In this document: piece after piece, positions 34,803 through 42,719 of the stretch | Layout of the letters: each line of letters opens with the position of its first letter | How positions within the stretch are numbered: the stretch's first letter is position 1 | DNA from: an uncultured Prevotella sp. | GTDB lineage: Bacteria; Bacteroidota; Bacteroidia; Bacteroidales; Bacteroidaceae | Assembly: GCA_945830055.1 (NCBI GenBank) | Contig: CALZXH010000013.1 | Span: 1-42,719 of the forward strand | Reading direction: 5' to 3' | Length of the DNA: 42,719 nucleotides | The notes under the pieces: model-generated | Database searches by the model: none | The model's input: the letters and a program-made list of their open reading frames with translations, nothing else | What the model was told of the DNA's origin: nothing | Made by a program: the position numbers and the translations under genes

Positions 34803-36239
34803 TTACTTTTTGGTGAGCACCACTTTGTTGAAGCCTTCACAACTTACATAAAGTTGTATCAAGTAAGTGCCGTCGCCTTCAGGAGCATCCAAATCCTTAC
34901 CGTTGTTCAGAGTCAGGTTGTCGTATGCAGTGGCCTGGCCGTTGGCACCTCCCCAACTATAAGTCCACTCATCGTTGATGGCAAACTTGAATCCGTTGAC
35001 AAGAGCCAGTGTAGCCTCCCAGCAGCCCAACTCAGTGTTGTAGGTCATGTGGCAGTTGGCATCAGCCTTGTCCCAATTGTTGTGGTTACCTACGCAGGTG
35101 ATACTCTTCACTTCCATCAGGCTGTAGGTCATTGCAGCCAAATCGACATTGATTTTATAGAAGCCTGCACCCGGATCAGGACAGTTACTCTGTCCGTTCT
35201 CGCTGATCTTGCCCTCGCCGTTCCACTCAAAGTCGCCAAGCCAGTTGTCTATGTTGGGCCTGAACTTAAACGCACCGTTCAGGTAATAGAAGCCCTCGTA
35301 CAATCCGTTATCGTTGACAGCAGCCAAAGGATGAGGCACCTTCCATACGCTTTCGTCTCCTATCTCATAGATAAAGTCGGGATAACTGATCAGCGTGATG
35401 CTGTATGTTCCCAACAGCATGTTCATGGAGATGCGTATCTTCTTGGTGCCCTCAGCAATATTGAACTTGAAGTCTGTTCCCACATTGTTGAACGAGAAGG
35501 TGCCCGACAGGCCGTCGGCCTCTGAACTGGTGCAAGCACGGGCGTTGTCCCAACTTGCCACTTTGGTTCCACCGGCAAATGCCGACTCAGGCACCACCTT
35601 GAATGCCATTTCCGTGGCATCCGCGGGTGCCATGAGGGTGATGGTGAACACGGGATCTTCATACACATCGCCACCACCGTTCACCAGTTTATAGTCCTCG
35701 TTACGTGTTAAAGACCAGTTGTCGAACGAACCCACCATATAGTAAGCCGTTTCAATCACGGGAAGAGCAGGTTTGATAAGGATATTGAAAGCATCCAGTT
35801 CACGTTTGGTGGTATAGGCACCTCCGTCAGAAGCAGTACAGGTGACATAGGCGGTGACCTTTGCCACGAGAGTACGCTCGTTGGGATTCATGCCATAGAG
35901 TTCGTTGGACGCATGATCGATATCAGCCACAGCCACTCTACCTTGGGCGTCCATATCGACGATACGGGAGTCTGTTGCATCCTCTTTCTGCAGTTCCAGC
36001 GCATAAGCCACTGTTTGGTTCTCTGCCAGACTGCCTATAGTAACAAACTGCACACTGTCGCCGGTTACCGTCTGCATATCGATGCTGCTCACGGCTGGCT
36101 GTGCGGTCATGGCCACTTTCTCAGCCAACTCCTTCTGACTGTTTGCCTGTGGAGACCCCCAGTCATCGTAATCGCCTTTGCAAGAAGCCAGTCCTGCCAA
36201 GAGGGCGAATCCGAACATGATTTTATTGATTGTTTTCAT
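34803..36239 (-). CDS. SusF/SusE-like outer-membrane starch-binding lipoprotein
   Basis: A 478-aa surface lipoprotein from the ATG at 36239 (MKTINKIMFGFALLAGLASC, lipobox Cys20); 14 more codons upstream are open but fit no signal. An N-terminal SusE-like Ig domain is followed by repeated starch-binding beta modules. Two begin YYMVGSFDNWS (near residue 166) and ITCVGNHNNWD (near 380), the SusE/F-type module opening, and aromatic-rich carbohydrate sites follow (for example FKFAINDEWTYSWGG). It should bind starch outside the cell, beside SusC/D. It is the last gene of the operon, 62 bp after susE. Modules degenerate between copies, so their exact number is uncertain. Confidence 0.85.
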   Translation of the reverse strand: MKTINKIMFGFALLAGLASCKGDYDDWGSPQANSQKELAEKVAMTAQPAVSSIDMQTVTGDSVQFVTIGSLAENQTVAYALELQKEDATDSRIVDMDAQGRVAVADIDHASNELYGMNPNERTLVAKVTAYVTCTASDGGAYTTKRELDAFNILIKPALPVIETAYYMVGSFDNWSLTRNEDYKLVNGGGDVYEDPVFTITLMAPADATEMAFKVVPESAFAGGTKVASWDNARACTSSEADGLSGTFSFNNVGTDFKFNIAEGTKKIRISMNMLLGTYSITLISYPDFIYEIGDESVWKVPHPLAAVNDNGLYEGFYYLNGAFKFRPNIDNWLGDFEWNGEGKISENGQSNCPDPGAGFYKINVDLAAMTYSLMEVKSITCVGNHNNWDKADANCHMTYNTELGCWEATLALVNGFKFAINDEWTYSWGGANGQATAYDNLTLNNGKDLDAPEGDGTYLIQLYVSCEGFNKVVLTKK

Positions 36240-36301
36240 TCCGATATTCTTTTTATGGCGGGGCGACGGATGCCGCCCCACCCTGTTAATGACTTGTTGA
36301 C

Positions 36302-37540
36302 TTAGTTGGCTGCAATGATGCTGAACTCACCGGTGATATCGTTGAACATGATGATCCAGGTGCCCTCTTCCAAAGCAAGGTTGCCGCCGTTCTGCACGCC
36401 CTTGCCCACGAGATACACCGTGCCGTCGCCAGCGCCGAAGCCCCAGTTGGTGTCCCAGCCACCGTTGCCCTTGAACTTGAACTCTTCCTTATTGCCGGCA
36501 CCCACCGTCATGGTGGCACACCACACGTGGTTGTTCTCATTGTTAAATACAGGGGTCATCACAATATCGTTGGCTGCATCCCAGCCGCCGAAAGAGCCGC
36601 CAATAGTGATGCTGCCATACACGGTGGGCGGATTGTTGTTCAGGTCGTCTTGCTTCTCTATCGAACAGGTGAATTTCTTGGTGTTTACCGTCACCTTGTA
36701 GAAGCCTGCGGGGTCGCACCAGATATTGCCCTTATCAGTACTACTACCGTTACGATAGACAGCAGCGCTGGGACCATTGCCCATGAAACCGTAATTCCAA
36801 TCGAAATCGGCAGGCTGTATCTTCCACTTTGAGTTGTCAAAGTAGTTCAGATAAACAATCTCGCCCTCACCAGTCACCTTGTCGTAGGCATAGTCGCTCT
36901 GCTTGAACATGGGGAAACTGCTCACGCCAGGATTGTTGGACCATTTACAGTCGCCAAACTTGTCACCCACCAGGAACCACATGATAGGATCGGCATCCTG
37001 GAGAAGCACATAATAGGGTGACACGCTCACCTTGACCACATTGGATGCCACGGGATTGATACGCCGGGTGCCTTCCTTAATGAAAGAGCAGATGCGTATA
37101 TAGGCATCCGTTACCTGTGGCACGGCATCCTCAGCCCATTTGCACACGCGCATGAGCGCCTTGTTGAAATCAGCTGCCGTCACGTCCATGGTGCAGTATT
37201 CCGAGGTCTTGTCGATGGCGGCATAGTCTGCCACCGTTGCTCCACTCTCGTCATTGGAAGCCTCTATGAACGAGGTAGTGAAAGAGCCTGTGGGCGACAC
37301 CTGCACCTCATAGGTAGCATTGATAGGAGCATTTCCTGTAGTAAAAACCGGTTGCGACCACTCCAGATGGAGAGCCTCTGTGCTTAGAAGATCCACATTC
37401 TCATTGACAAATGTGGGGGTGTTGAGCACGAACTCCGTAGGCTGCAGCAATACCGGATTGCTGTCTCTGTCATCGGAGCAGGCTGAGAACAAGCCGGCGG
37501 CACCTGTAAGCAGCACGCCAAGCAATAATGTATTTTTCAT
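36302..37540 (-). CDS. SusE-like outer-membrane starch-binding lipoprotein
   Basis: A 412-aa lipoprotein from the ATG at 37540 (MKNTLLLGVLLTGAAGLFSAC, Cys21). The SusE-type N-terminal domain follows, with the typical opening (FVLNTPTFVNENVDLLSTE, then LHLEWSQP) at about 35-150. Two binding modules come next (one starting MWFLVGDKFGDCKWS, one starting VYGSITIGGSFGGWD). The C-terminus (EGTWIIMFNDITGEFSII) is the usual SusE/F end. It binds starch chains at the cell surface to raise local substrate for SusC/D. It lies between susD and the susF-like gene on one transcript. Fifteen upstream in-frame codons are not counted. Confidence 0.87.
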   Translation of the reverse strand: MKNTLLLGVLLTGAAGLFSACSDDRDSNPVLLQPTEFVLNTPTFVNENVDLLSTEALHLEWSQPVFTTGNAPINATYEVQVSPTGSFTTSFIEASNDESGATVADYAAIDKTSEYCTMDVTAADFNKALMRVCKWAEDAVPQVTDAYIRICSFIKEGTRRINPVASNVVKVSVSPYYVLLQDADPIMWFLVGDKFGDCKWSNNPGVSSFPMFKQSDYAYDKVTGEGEIVYLNYFDNSKWKIQPADFDWNYGFMGNGPSAAVYRNGSSTDKGNIWCDPAGFYKVTVNTKKFTCSIEKQDDLNNNPPTVYGSITIGGSFGGWDAANDIVMTPVFNNENNHVWCATMTVGAGNKEEFKFKGNGGWDTNWGFGAGDGTVYLVGKGVQNGGNLALEEGTWIIMFNDITGEFSIIAAN

Positions 37541-37599
37541 ATTGCGTTTCTTATTTTGATTATCTATTACTATTATTATACTCATTCGCGATGCTCCGA

Positions 37600-39324
37600 T
37601 TATTCGGCGTAGTAGCCATCTATCTGCACCAGGTTGGAGTTTGCCTGAATCTCACCCGTGGGGATGGGGAACAGGTTACGGAACTTCTCGAAGGTCACAC
37701 CGTTCTGGTTGCCTCCCTTATAAGACCACTGGTAGTCGTTGTTGCCACCATAGAGGTTGAAGCGAATCAGGTCGGTACGACGGATGCCCTCGAGATAGAG
37801 CTCACGTGCACGCTCGTCTATCACGTCGTTCAGCGTATAAGAACTTCTCACGGCAGCATGGGCGCGGTTGCGGATAGCATCGATATAGCCCTTTGCTTTG
37901 GTTGAAGCCTCTCCGTTGAGGTGCATCTCTGCCTCGGCAGCATTGAGGTAAGCTTCAGCCACACGGAAGAGGAAGAAGTCGGTATCCACGTCATAAGAGT
38001 CGTTGGGAGAACTGCCGGTGGAATAGTTGTTGTTCCACTTGGTGGTGGCAAGTCCCTGATAGAAGCTGGTATTGTCGCCCAGGTCGAGGGTACGCTTGTC
38101 GCTGCCATTGCCCTTGCCCCAGAACAGTGCGCGGTCGTCGATGCCTAATGCACGTATTTCCTTGGTTGACAGGTTGACAAACGAAGAGGGGTTATTGGTG
38201 AACTTACTGATGAGTTCCGGACGGCAGCGCATACCGCTCCAGTTGTTGCCTGTAGTACCTGCAGCCAGATCGGTCACAGTGCTCATATAAGGATTCCACA
38301 TGGCAGCGATGAAGAAGAGCGAACCTCCCCAGCCCTTTGTCTTCTTACCGTCCTGGAGCAGAGGCAGCAACGCCTCGCAACTGGCTCCGTTGGAACCATT
38401 GTCACCCATGAACAGCAAGTCGTAGGGGCGGTAGCCGTTGTTGGTGGCTACGGTAGAGATGCGTGAGTCGTCGAAGAGTTTATAGTCAGAGTTTATGACC
38501 TTCTCGGCATAGTCAAGCGCTTCTTTCCAGTAGGGGTTGTTCTGTCCGTCGTTGTTCAGATAAGTACCGGCATTGAGATAGAGTCTGCTGAGCAGGAACC
38601 AGCATCCGGCCTTGTCGATGCGCCCGTAGTCGGCATCGGTATCCTTCTTTGACTTGGGCTCGAGCAACTGCGGTTCAGCAGCCTCCAGTTCACCCTTTAT
38701 CCAGTTGAACATATACTCCCTGCCCAGTTGCAGCAATTCGGCACGCGAGTAGGTCTTGCCTGCCTCATACTTGCTGTTCAGCGAGTGTGCCTGCATAGGG
38801 GGCTGGTTGTCCATCTTGTCGGTAAAGGGCACGTCTCCGAAGAAGTCGAGCATCAGCCAGTAGTTGTAGGCACGTATTACACGCACCTCTGCCTGCATCT
38901 GGGGATAGGCCTTTACAGCGTCCTCGTTGATAAACCGGTTGCAGAACGAGATATTGGAAGTGAGACGGTAATAGAGGAAGCGCAGTGTTGCGGTACCGGG
39001 TTCGCACTTGTTCATGGCGATATCGGTGATGCCACCGTCACTCCACCAGCAGATGGCCTCGTCGGTAGATTGGGTATTGAAGTTGAACACGTTGCGCAAC
39101 AGGGTGGATTTTCCGGCATCATCGATGGTAAAATCGGCGGTACCGTCGTTACCTTCCATGATAAGACTGGCGTAGCATTTGGTGTAAAGGGCAGCCACAT
39201 CTACCGTTGCTTCTGACTTGGGGTCGATGTTGCCATCGTCCAGGTCTGCCATACAAGAACTCACTGTAGCCGTGAGCACGAGGGTGGCAGCGGGAAGAAG
39301 ATTCTTGATTTTATTGAGTTTCAT
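37600..39324 (-). CDS. SusD/RagB-family outer-membrane lipoprotein
   Basis: A 574-aa nutrient-binding lid protein. The signal peptide ends in VSSC (C24). The SusD helical scaffold is clear: the AEVRVIRAYNYWLMLDFFGDVPF region (part of the TPR-like core), VINSDYKLFDDSR, and the C-terminal RDLIRFNLYGG-like stretch (GIRRTDLIRFNLYGG), ending in NLVQIDGYYAE. It pairs with the SusC-like receptor 24 bp upstream and closes over its barrel. The neighbours (SusE/F-like proteins and a GH13 amylase) point to starch or other alpha-glucan as ligand. Confidence 0.95.
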   Translation of the reverse strand: MKLNKIKNLLPAATLVLTATVSSCMADLDDGNIDPKSEATVDVAALYTKCYASLIMEGNDGTADFTIDDAGKSTLLRNVFNFNTQSTDEAICWWSDGGITDIAMNKCEPGTATLRFLYYRLTSNISFCNRFINEDAVKAYPQMQAEVRVIRAYNYWLMLDFFGDVPFTDKMDNQPPMQAHSLNSKYEAGKTYSRAELLQLGREYMFNWIKGELEAAEPQLLEPKSKKDTDADYGRIDKAGCWFLLSRLYLNAGTYLNNDGQNNPYWKEALDYAEKVINSDYKLFDDSRISTVATNNGYRPYDLLFMGDNGSNGASCEALLPLLQDGKKTKGWGGSLFFIAAMWNPYMSTVTDLAAGTTGNNWSGMRCRPELISKFTNNPSSFVNLSTKEIRALGIDDRALFWGKGNGSDKRTLDLGDNTSFYQGLATTKWNNNYSTGSSPNDSYDVDTDFFLFRVAEAYLNAAEAEMHLNGEASTKAKGYIDAIRNRAHAAVRSSYTLNDVIDERARELYLEGIRRTDLIRFNLYGGNNDYQWSYKGGNQNGVTFEKFRNLFPIPTGEIQANSNLVQIDGYYAE

Positions 39325-39348
39325 AGATTCAATCTTTTTAAATTCGGT

Positions 39349-42300
39349 TTAGAAATTAAGGTTCACGCCAAAGAGGAAAGTACGGCAGCGGGGATAGAGG
39401 CTGCTCTCCTTGCCCGATGTCTGTTCGGGGTCAAGTCCCTTGTACTTGGTGATGGTGAACACATTGCTGCACGAAGCGAAAATACGTCCGGAAATACCTT
39501 TGTAGTTCTCTCCCTTTCCAAAGCCCTCGAAAGAGTAGCCCAGAGTGATGTTGTCGCACTTCAGGAAACTTGCGTTCTGCACGAAATAGTCAGAGAGCGG
39601 ATAGTTGTAGGATGTCCATCCCATGAAAAGGGCATCGTTGGTAGTGTTCTCGAAGTAGCCCTTTGAGTTGTAGAGTTCTGCGGTGTTCGATTTTGCCTGT
39701 AACAGGTCGTTATATACATAGTTGCCGAAACTTGCCCTGAAGTTAGAGCCAAGGTCCCAGTTCTTGTATATCACCTTAAGACTGAAGCCGCCTGTCCAAG
39801 GAGCTGCGATGTTCTTGTAGAAGTAGCGGTCGCCGTCGTCAATCTGTCCGTTGCCGTTTCTATCTACATAGCATCCCATGATGGGTCGTCCGTTCTCGTC
39901 ATATACCTGCTGGAACACATAGAATGAGTTGGCAGGCTCTCCCACCTTGTGGTAGGTCACGTTCTTGTTCTGTCCTACCTGCATACCGGCTTCAATCATG
40001 TCGCGTCCGCCATAGAGTTCGGTAATCTCGTTCTTATTGTAGGCTGCGTTCACGCCCAGTTCCACTGTCCAGGTATCGTTCTGGATAATCTTACCGTTTA
40101 CAGCCACTTCAAATCCCATGTTTTTCAAGGAGCCTGCATTGAGCATCACGGCATTGTCAAAGTTCTGTCCACTGGCGATAGTGGGAGTACAGAGCAGATC
40201 GGTGGTCTTGCGGTAGTAGGCGTCTGCGTTCACGGTGAGTCGCTGGTTGAACATACCGAAATCAAGACCTACGTTATAGGTAGTGGTGGTTTCCCAGGTC
40301 AGGTCCTCGTTGAAAGCCAAAGGCCTGTACATATAACCGTTGAGTCCGCCCACGGGGTAGGTGTAGTAAGGATTGTTGTTGCGGCGATACACGGCGGTAT
40401 AATACTCCTTGCCGGTATCCTGCTGACCTGTCTTACCCCAACCCAAGCGCAGCTTCAGTTCGCTAAGACTGGTCCATGCCTTCATGAACGGCTCCTCGTT
40501 GATGCGCCATGCAAAGGCTGCAGAGGGGAAGAAGCCCCAGCGATGACCATCGGCAAAACGGCTGGAACCATCGTAGCGGGCAGTAAAAGTGAGCAGATAG
40601 CGGTCGAGCAGACTGTAGTTGGCACGTCCATACCAGCTGACAAGCACCTGCTGTCCCTTCCATTCATCGGGAGTACTGGTGTTGATTTTTCCTGCCAAGG
40701 GTACACCATCCTGCTCCTTCTTGCTGGTAACGGGATAGAAACTCTCAAACAGGCTGCCTCCCCAGTACTTCATGCGGCTGTATTCATAACCTGCCATCAC
40801 ATCCACATGGTGTGCCTTGCCCAAGTCTTTCAGATACTGTGCATAGGCGGTGGCAATCAGGTTGTACTTCTTCTCGGTGTCCTCACCCACGCTGCCGTAA
40901 TAGAATCCGTAGGTGGTCTTGGGCGACTGGTTGGTGTATTCGCCTCCGTTGGCATACTCTCCTGCCAGGTTTACATGCAGATGCAGGTCTTCAAATCCGT
41001 GCACCTTGTAGTCGGCCTCCACATTACCTATCAGCACGTCAGATTTCTTATATACATTGTTGGTCAGCGCACGCTCCACCGGGTTCTTGGGAGCGTCGTC
41101 GTTGATAGCATAGGGATAGGTGGGGTCATTGTAGTCGGCACCCGACTTCACCCACTGCCAGTAGCCGTTCCAGTTGGCAAACTGTTCGTCGTCGCTCTTC
41201 ACCGGACGGGTGGGGTCCATTCTTACAGCCTGTCCTACGGCATCCTGTCCGCCGGGATTAGCCTTGGAGTGGGCATACTTACCGTTGATATTCAGATTCA
41301 GATGGTCGTTGAGCAACGAGGGGTTGAGGGTAAATCCGGCAGTAAAGCGGCTGTAGTCTGATGATACCAGCACACCCTGCTGACTGGTATAACCCACACT
41401 CACACGATAGGGCATCGACCACTTGCTGTTGCCTACGCCGCCGGTCACGGTAATGTTCTGGTCATTGCTGGTACCCACGCGGTAGATTTCGTCCTGCCAG
41501 TCGGTATCGTATGTGCCAGCCTCCATGTTGGGAGTACCGTCCTCGTTGTACTGCTTCCATCCCAGTTTGTCCAGATTCTCAGGGGAGTTTTTCTTGATAG
41601 CCTCCACATATTCGGCAGCGCTGAGCACATCCAATTTCTTTGCTACCGAACTGAACGAAACAGAACCGTTATAAGACACCTGGGGAGCCTGATTGCGGCG
41701 TCCGCGCTTGGTGGTAATGATGATTACACCGTTAGAACCACGGCTACCGTAGATGGCGGTGGCAGAAGCATCCTTCAGCACCGAGAAGCTCTCGATATCG
41801 TTGGGGTTGACCAGCGAGAGGGGGTTGCTCATACCCTTGGTTTTGTTGTTGTCCATCGGCATTCCATCGATGACGATCAGCGGATTGTTCGACGCAGTGA
41901 GCGAAGCACCGCCACGGATGCGTATCTGCGCCTCGCCACCGGGCTCTCCTGATGTGGTGTTCACGTTCACACCTGCAATCTTGCCCTGAATCATGTCTTG
42001 TGCCGTGGTCACCATTCCGCGGTTCTTCTCATCGGGTTTCATGGCCGTCACCGAACCTGTCAGGTCGTTTTTCTTTGCCACACCATAACCGATGACCACC
42101 ACATTGTCCAGCATGGTGGCATCCTCTTGCAACACCACCATGACCGTGGGAGCGGCCTTGACACTGGCTGTCTGATAGCCAACATACGAAACACTGAGGG
42201 TGGCACCCTTGTCGGCCTTGATGACAAAATTACCATCAAAGTCGCTCACAGAGCCTCCCTGTGTTCCGGCAACACGAATGGTGGCACCGATAATGGGCTC

Positions 42301-42420
42301 ACCCTTCGCATCCTTCACATGGCCTTTGACCGTTATCTGGGCAAAGGCGCCTACCGAAAGGAGCAATCCTACCAAGAGGACAAGCATCCTAAACGGATTT
42401 TTACTGCTTACCTGCTTCAT
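39349..42420 (-). CDS. SusC/RagA-family TonB-dependent outer-membrane receptor
   Basis: A 1023-aa TonB-dependent transporter from the ATG at 42420 (MKQVSSKNPFRMLVLLVGLL, signal ending GAFAQ); 22 upstream in-frame codons are ignored. Domains: carboxypeptidase-regulatory-like domain (about 30-115), TonB-box/plug start DNVVVIGYGVAKKNDLTGS, plug with the SusC hallmark SFSVLKDASATAIYGSRGSNG, then a 22-strand barrel ending in RTFLFGVNLNF. It imports oligosaccharides using TonB energy together with SusD. It is first in the operon; the -7 box is at 42551-42558 and an operator-like palindrome at 42616-42628. Starch is the inferred substrate, from its neighbours. Confidence 0.96.
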   Translation of the reverse strand: MKQVSSKNPFRMLVLLVGLLLSVGAFAQITVKGHVKDAKGEPIIGATIRVAGTQGGSVSDFDGNFVIKADKGATLSVSYVGYQTASVKAAPTVMVVLQEDATMLDNVVVIGYGVAKKNDLTGSVTAMKPDEKNRGMVTTAQDMIQGKIAGVNVNTTSGEPGGEAQIRIRGGASLTASNNPLIVIDGMPMDNNKTKGMSNPLSLVNPNDIESFSVLKDASATAIYGSRGSNGVIIITTKRGRRNQAPQVSYNGSVSFSSVAKKLDVLSAAEYVEAIKKNSPENLDKLGWKQYNEDGTPNMEAGTYDTDWQDEIYRVGTSNDQNITVTGGVGNSKWSMPYRVSVGYTSQQGVLVSSDYSRFTAGFTLNPSLLNDHLNLNINGKYAHSKANPGGQDAVGQAVRMDPTRPVKSDDEQFANWNGYWQWVKSGADYNDPTYPYAINDDAPKNPVERALTNNVYKKSDVLIGNVEADYKVHGFEDLHLHVNLAGEYANGGEYTNQSPKTTYGFYYGSVGEDTEKKYNLIATAYAQYLKDLGKAHHVDVMAGYEYSRMKYWGGSLFESFYPVTSKKEQDGVPLAGKINTSTPDEWKGQQVLVSWYGRANYSLLDRYLLTFTARYDGSSRFADGHRWGFFPSAAFAWRINEEPFMKAWTSLSELKLRLGWGKTGQQDTGKEYYTAVYRRNNNPYYTYPVGGLNGYMYRPLAFNEDLTWETTTTYNVGLDFGMFNQRLTVNADAYYRKTTDLLCTPTIASGQNFDNAVMLNAGSLKNMGFEVAVNGKIIQNDTWTVELGVNAAYNKNEITELYGGRDMIEAGMQVGQNKNVTYHKVGEPANSFYVFQQVYDENGRPIMGCYVDRNGNGQIDDGDRYFYKNIAAPWTGGFSLKVIYKNWDLGSNFRASFGNYVYNDLLQAKSNTAELYNSKGYFENTTNDALFMGWTSYNYPLSDYFVQNASFLKCDNITLGYSFEGFGKGENYKGISGRIFASCSNVFTITKYKGLDPEQTSGKESSLYPRCRTFLFGVNLNF

Positions 42421-42550
42421 TATCAATTTGTTTTGGTTAATAGATATTATACTGGATTCAAAAATCTTATTCTCTTGTTCCGTCAATTCTTTGGCTCATC
42501 CGTCACAGTGCCATAATAGATATATGTTCTATAGGTTTTCGTTACTGATG

Positions 42551-42558
42551 CAAAGTTA
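42551..42558 (-). promoter_or_regulatory. -7 box for the susC-led operon
   Basis: The minus strand reads TAACTTTG, 130 bp before the susC ATG. No -33 TTTG is seen at the right spacing, as expected if an activator is needed. Confidence 0.55.
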
Positions 42559-42615
42559 ACTTTCTTTCTCATTTCTTGTTTTTCTTTTTTGATTATATCG
42601 TGCTATTTTAGAATA

Positions 42616-42628
42616 CAAACGTTTGCAC
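42616..42628 (-). promoter_or_regulatory. Operator-like palindrome upstream of susC
   Basis: CAAACGTTTG (42616-42625) is a perfect 10-bp palindrome of LacI-operator style. Read on the minus strand the site is GTGCAAACGTTTG, a 12/13 match to the amylase site at 34655-34667. It lies 57 bp upstream of the susC -7 box and between the two divergent promoters at the window end. Confidence 0.5.
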
Positions 42629-42683
42629 ATGGTTCTTTTCACATTACTTTTTATATGCGTGCGTGCGTATAAAGACTATTTTG

Positions 42684-42691
42684 TAACTTTG
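42684..42691 (+). promoter_or_regulatory. -7 box pointing out of the window
   Basis: TAACTTTG on the plus strand, 28 bp from the window end. It suggests a plus-strand gene beyond the edge, divergent from susC. In many PULs this would be the regulator gene, but none is visible here. Confidence 0.4.
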
Positions 42692-42719
42692 CGTGGCAAA
42701 AGCCAACAAGCCCACGATA

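Noticed and set aside
39949..41361. Long plus-strand frame opposite susC
   Set aside because: The SusC plug and barrel motifs on the minus strand are unambiguous; the plus frame is a shadow.
42657..42668. GCGT triplet repeat near the right edge
   Set aside because: Three copies of a 4-bp unit is within chance expectation and shows no link to the promoters.

Overview
The window reads as chromosomal DNA of a Bacteroidota bacterium, most likely Prevotella or a close relative. Four things point there: a SusC/SusD-type starch utilisation locus; lipoproteins and AQ-type signal peptides; many upstream regions with the Bacteroidetes -7 box TAnnTTTG rather than sigma70 boxes or Shine-Dalgarno sites; and an amylase ending in a GIYVVNGKKV-like tail. 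Genus is inference. Housekeeping genes (recG, pdxJ, nadK, obg, adk, hppA) show this is core chromosome. No transposase, phage gene, tRNA, rRNA or CRISPR array was seen.

Layout. 1-230: two copies of a 64-bp repeat unit and a hairpin. 231-1169: secreted M23/LysM peptidase. 1419-4884: minus-strand pdxJ, DJ-1-like gene, recG. 5029-7382: plus-strand nadK and a clostripain-like lipoprotein. 7407-8045: orphan LuxR-type response regulator. 8150-8443: large imperfect palindrome. 8462-15895: minus-strand cluster for inositol phospholipid synthesis (ATP-grasp protein, HAD hydrolase, myo-inositol-phosphate synthase, DUF5686 outer-membrane protein, nucleotidyltransferase, CDP-alcohol phosphotransferase). 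16197-18530: GH43 glycosidase and trmO. 18726-22833: heavy-metal RND pump and its adaptor, with no outer-membrane factor beside them. 22853-25963: tightly overlapping obg, pgeF and double-M23 genes behind a structured leader. 26183-29135: K+-dependent membrane pyrophosphatase and adenylate kinase. 29260-32220: two-receiver/PPDK-N fusion protein. 32482-42420: starch PUL (susC, susD, susE, susF-like, then a separately promoted GH13 amylase).

How the genes work together. The cluster at 8.4-15.9 kb holds enzymes to make inositol phosphate from glucose-6-phosphate, activate a head group and transfer it to lipid; its mix (nucleotidyltransferase, HAD, ATP-grasp) is the most interesting part of the window. 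The PUL at the right edge binds and imports starch; the susC and amylase upstream regions share a 13-bp operator-like motif at similar distance from their -7 boxes. The obg leader could fold into an H-type pseudoknot and may control the obg-pgeF-M23 transcript.

Many longest-ORF starts begin upstream of, or inside, the predicted promoter. I moved those starts to the first ATG that fits the signal peptide or family, and say so in each entry. All calls come from reading motifs, not from database searches.
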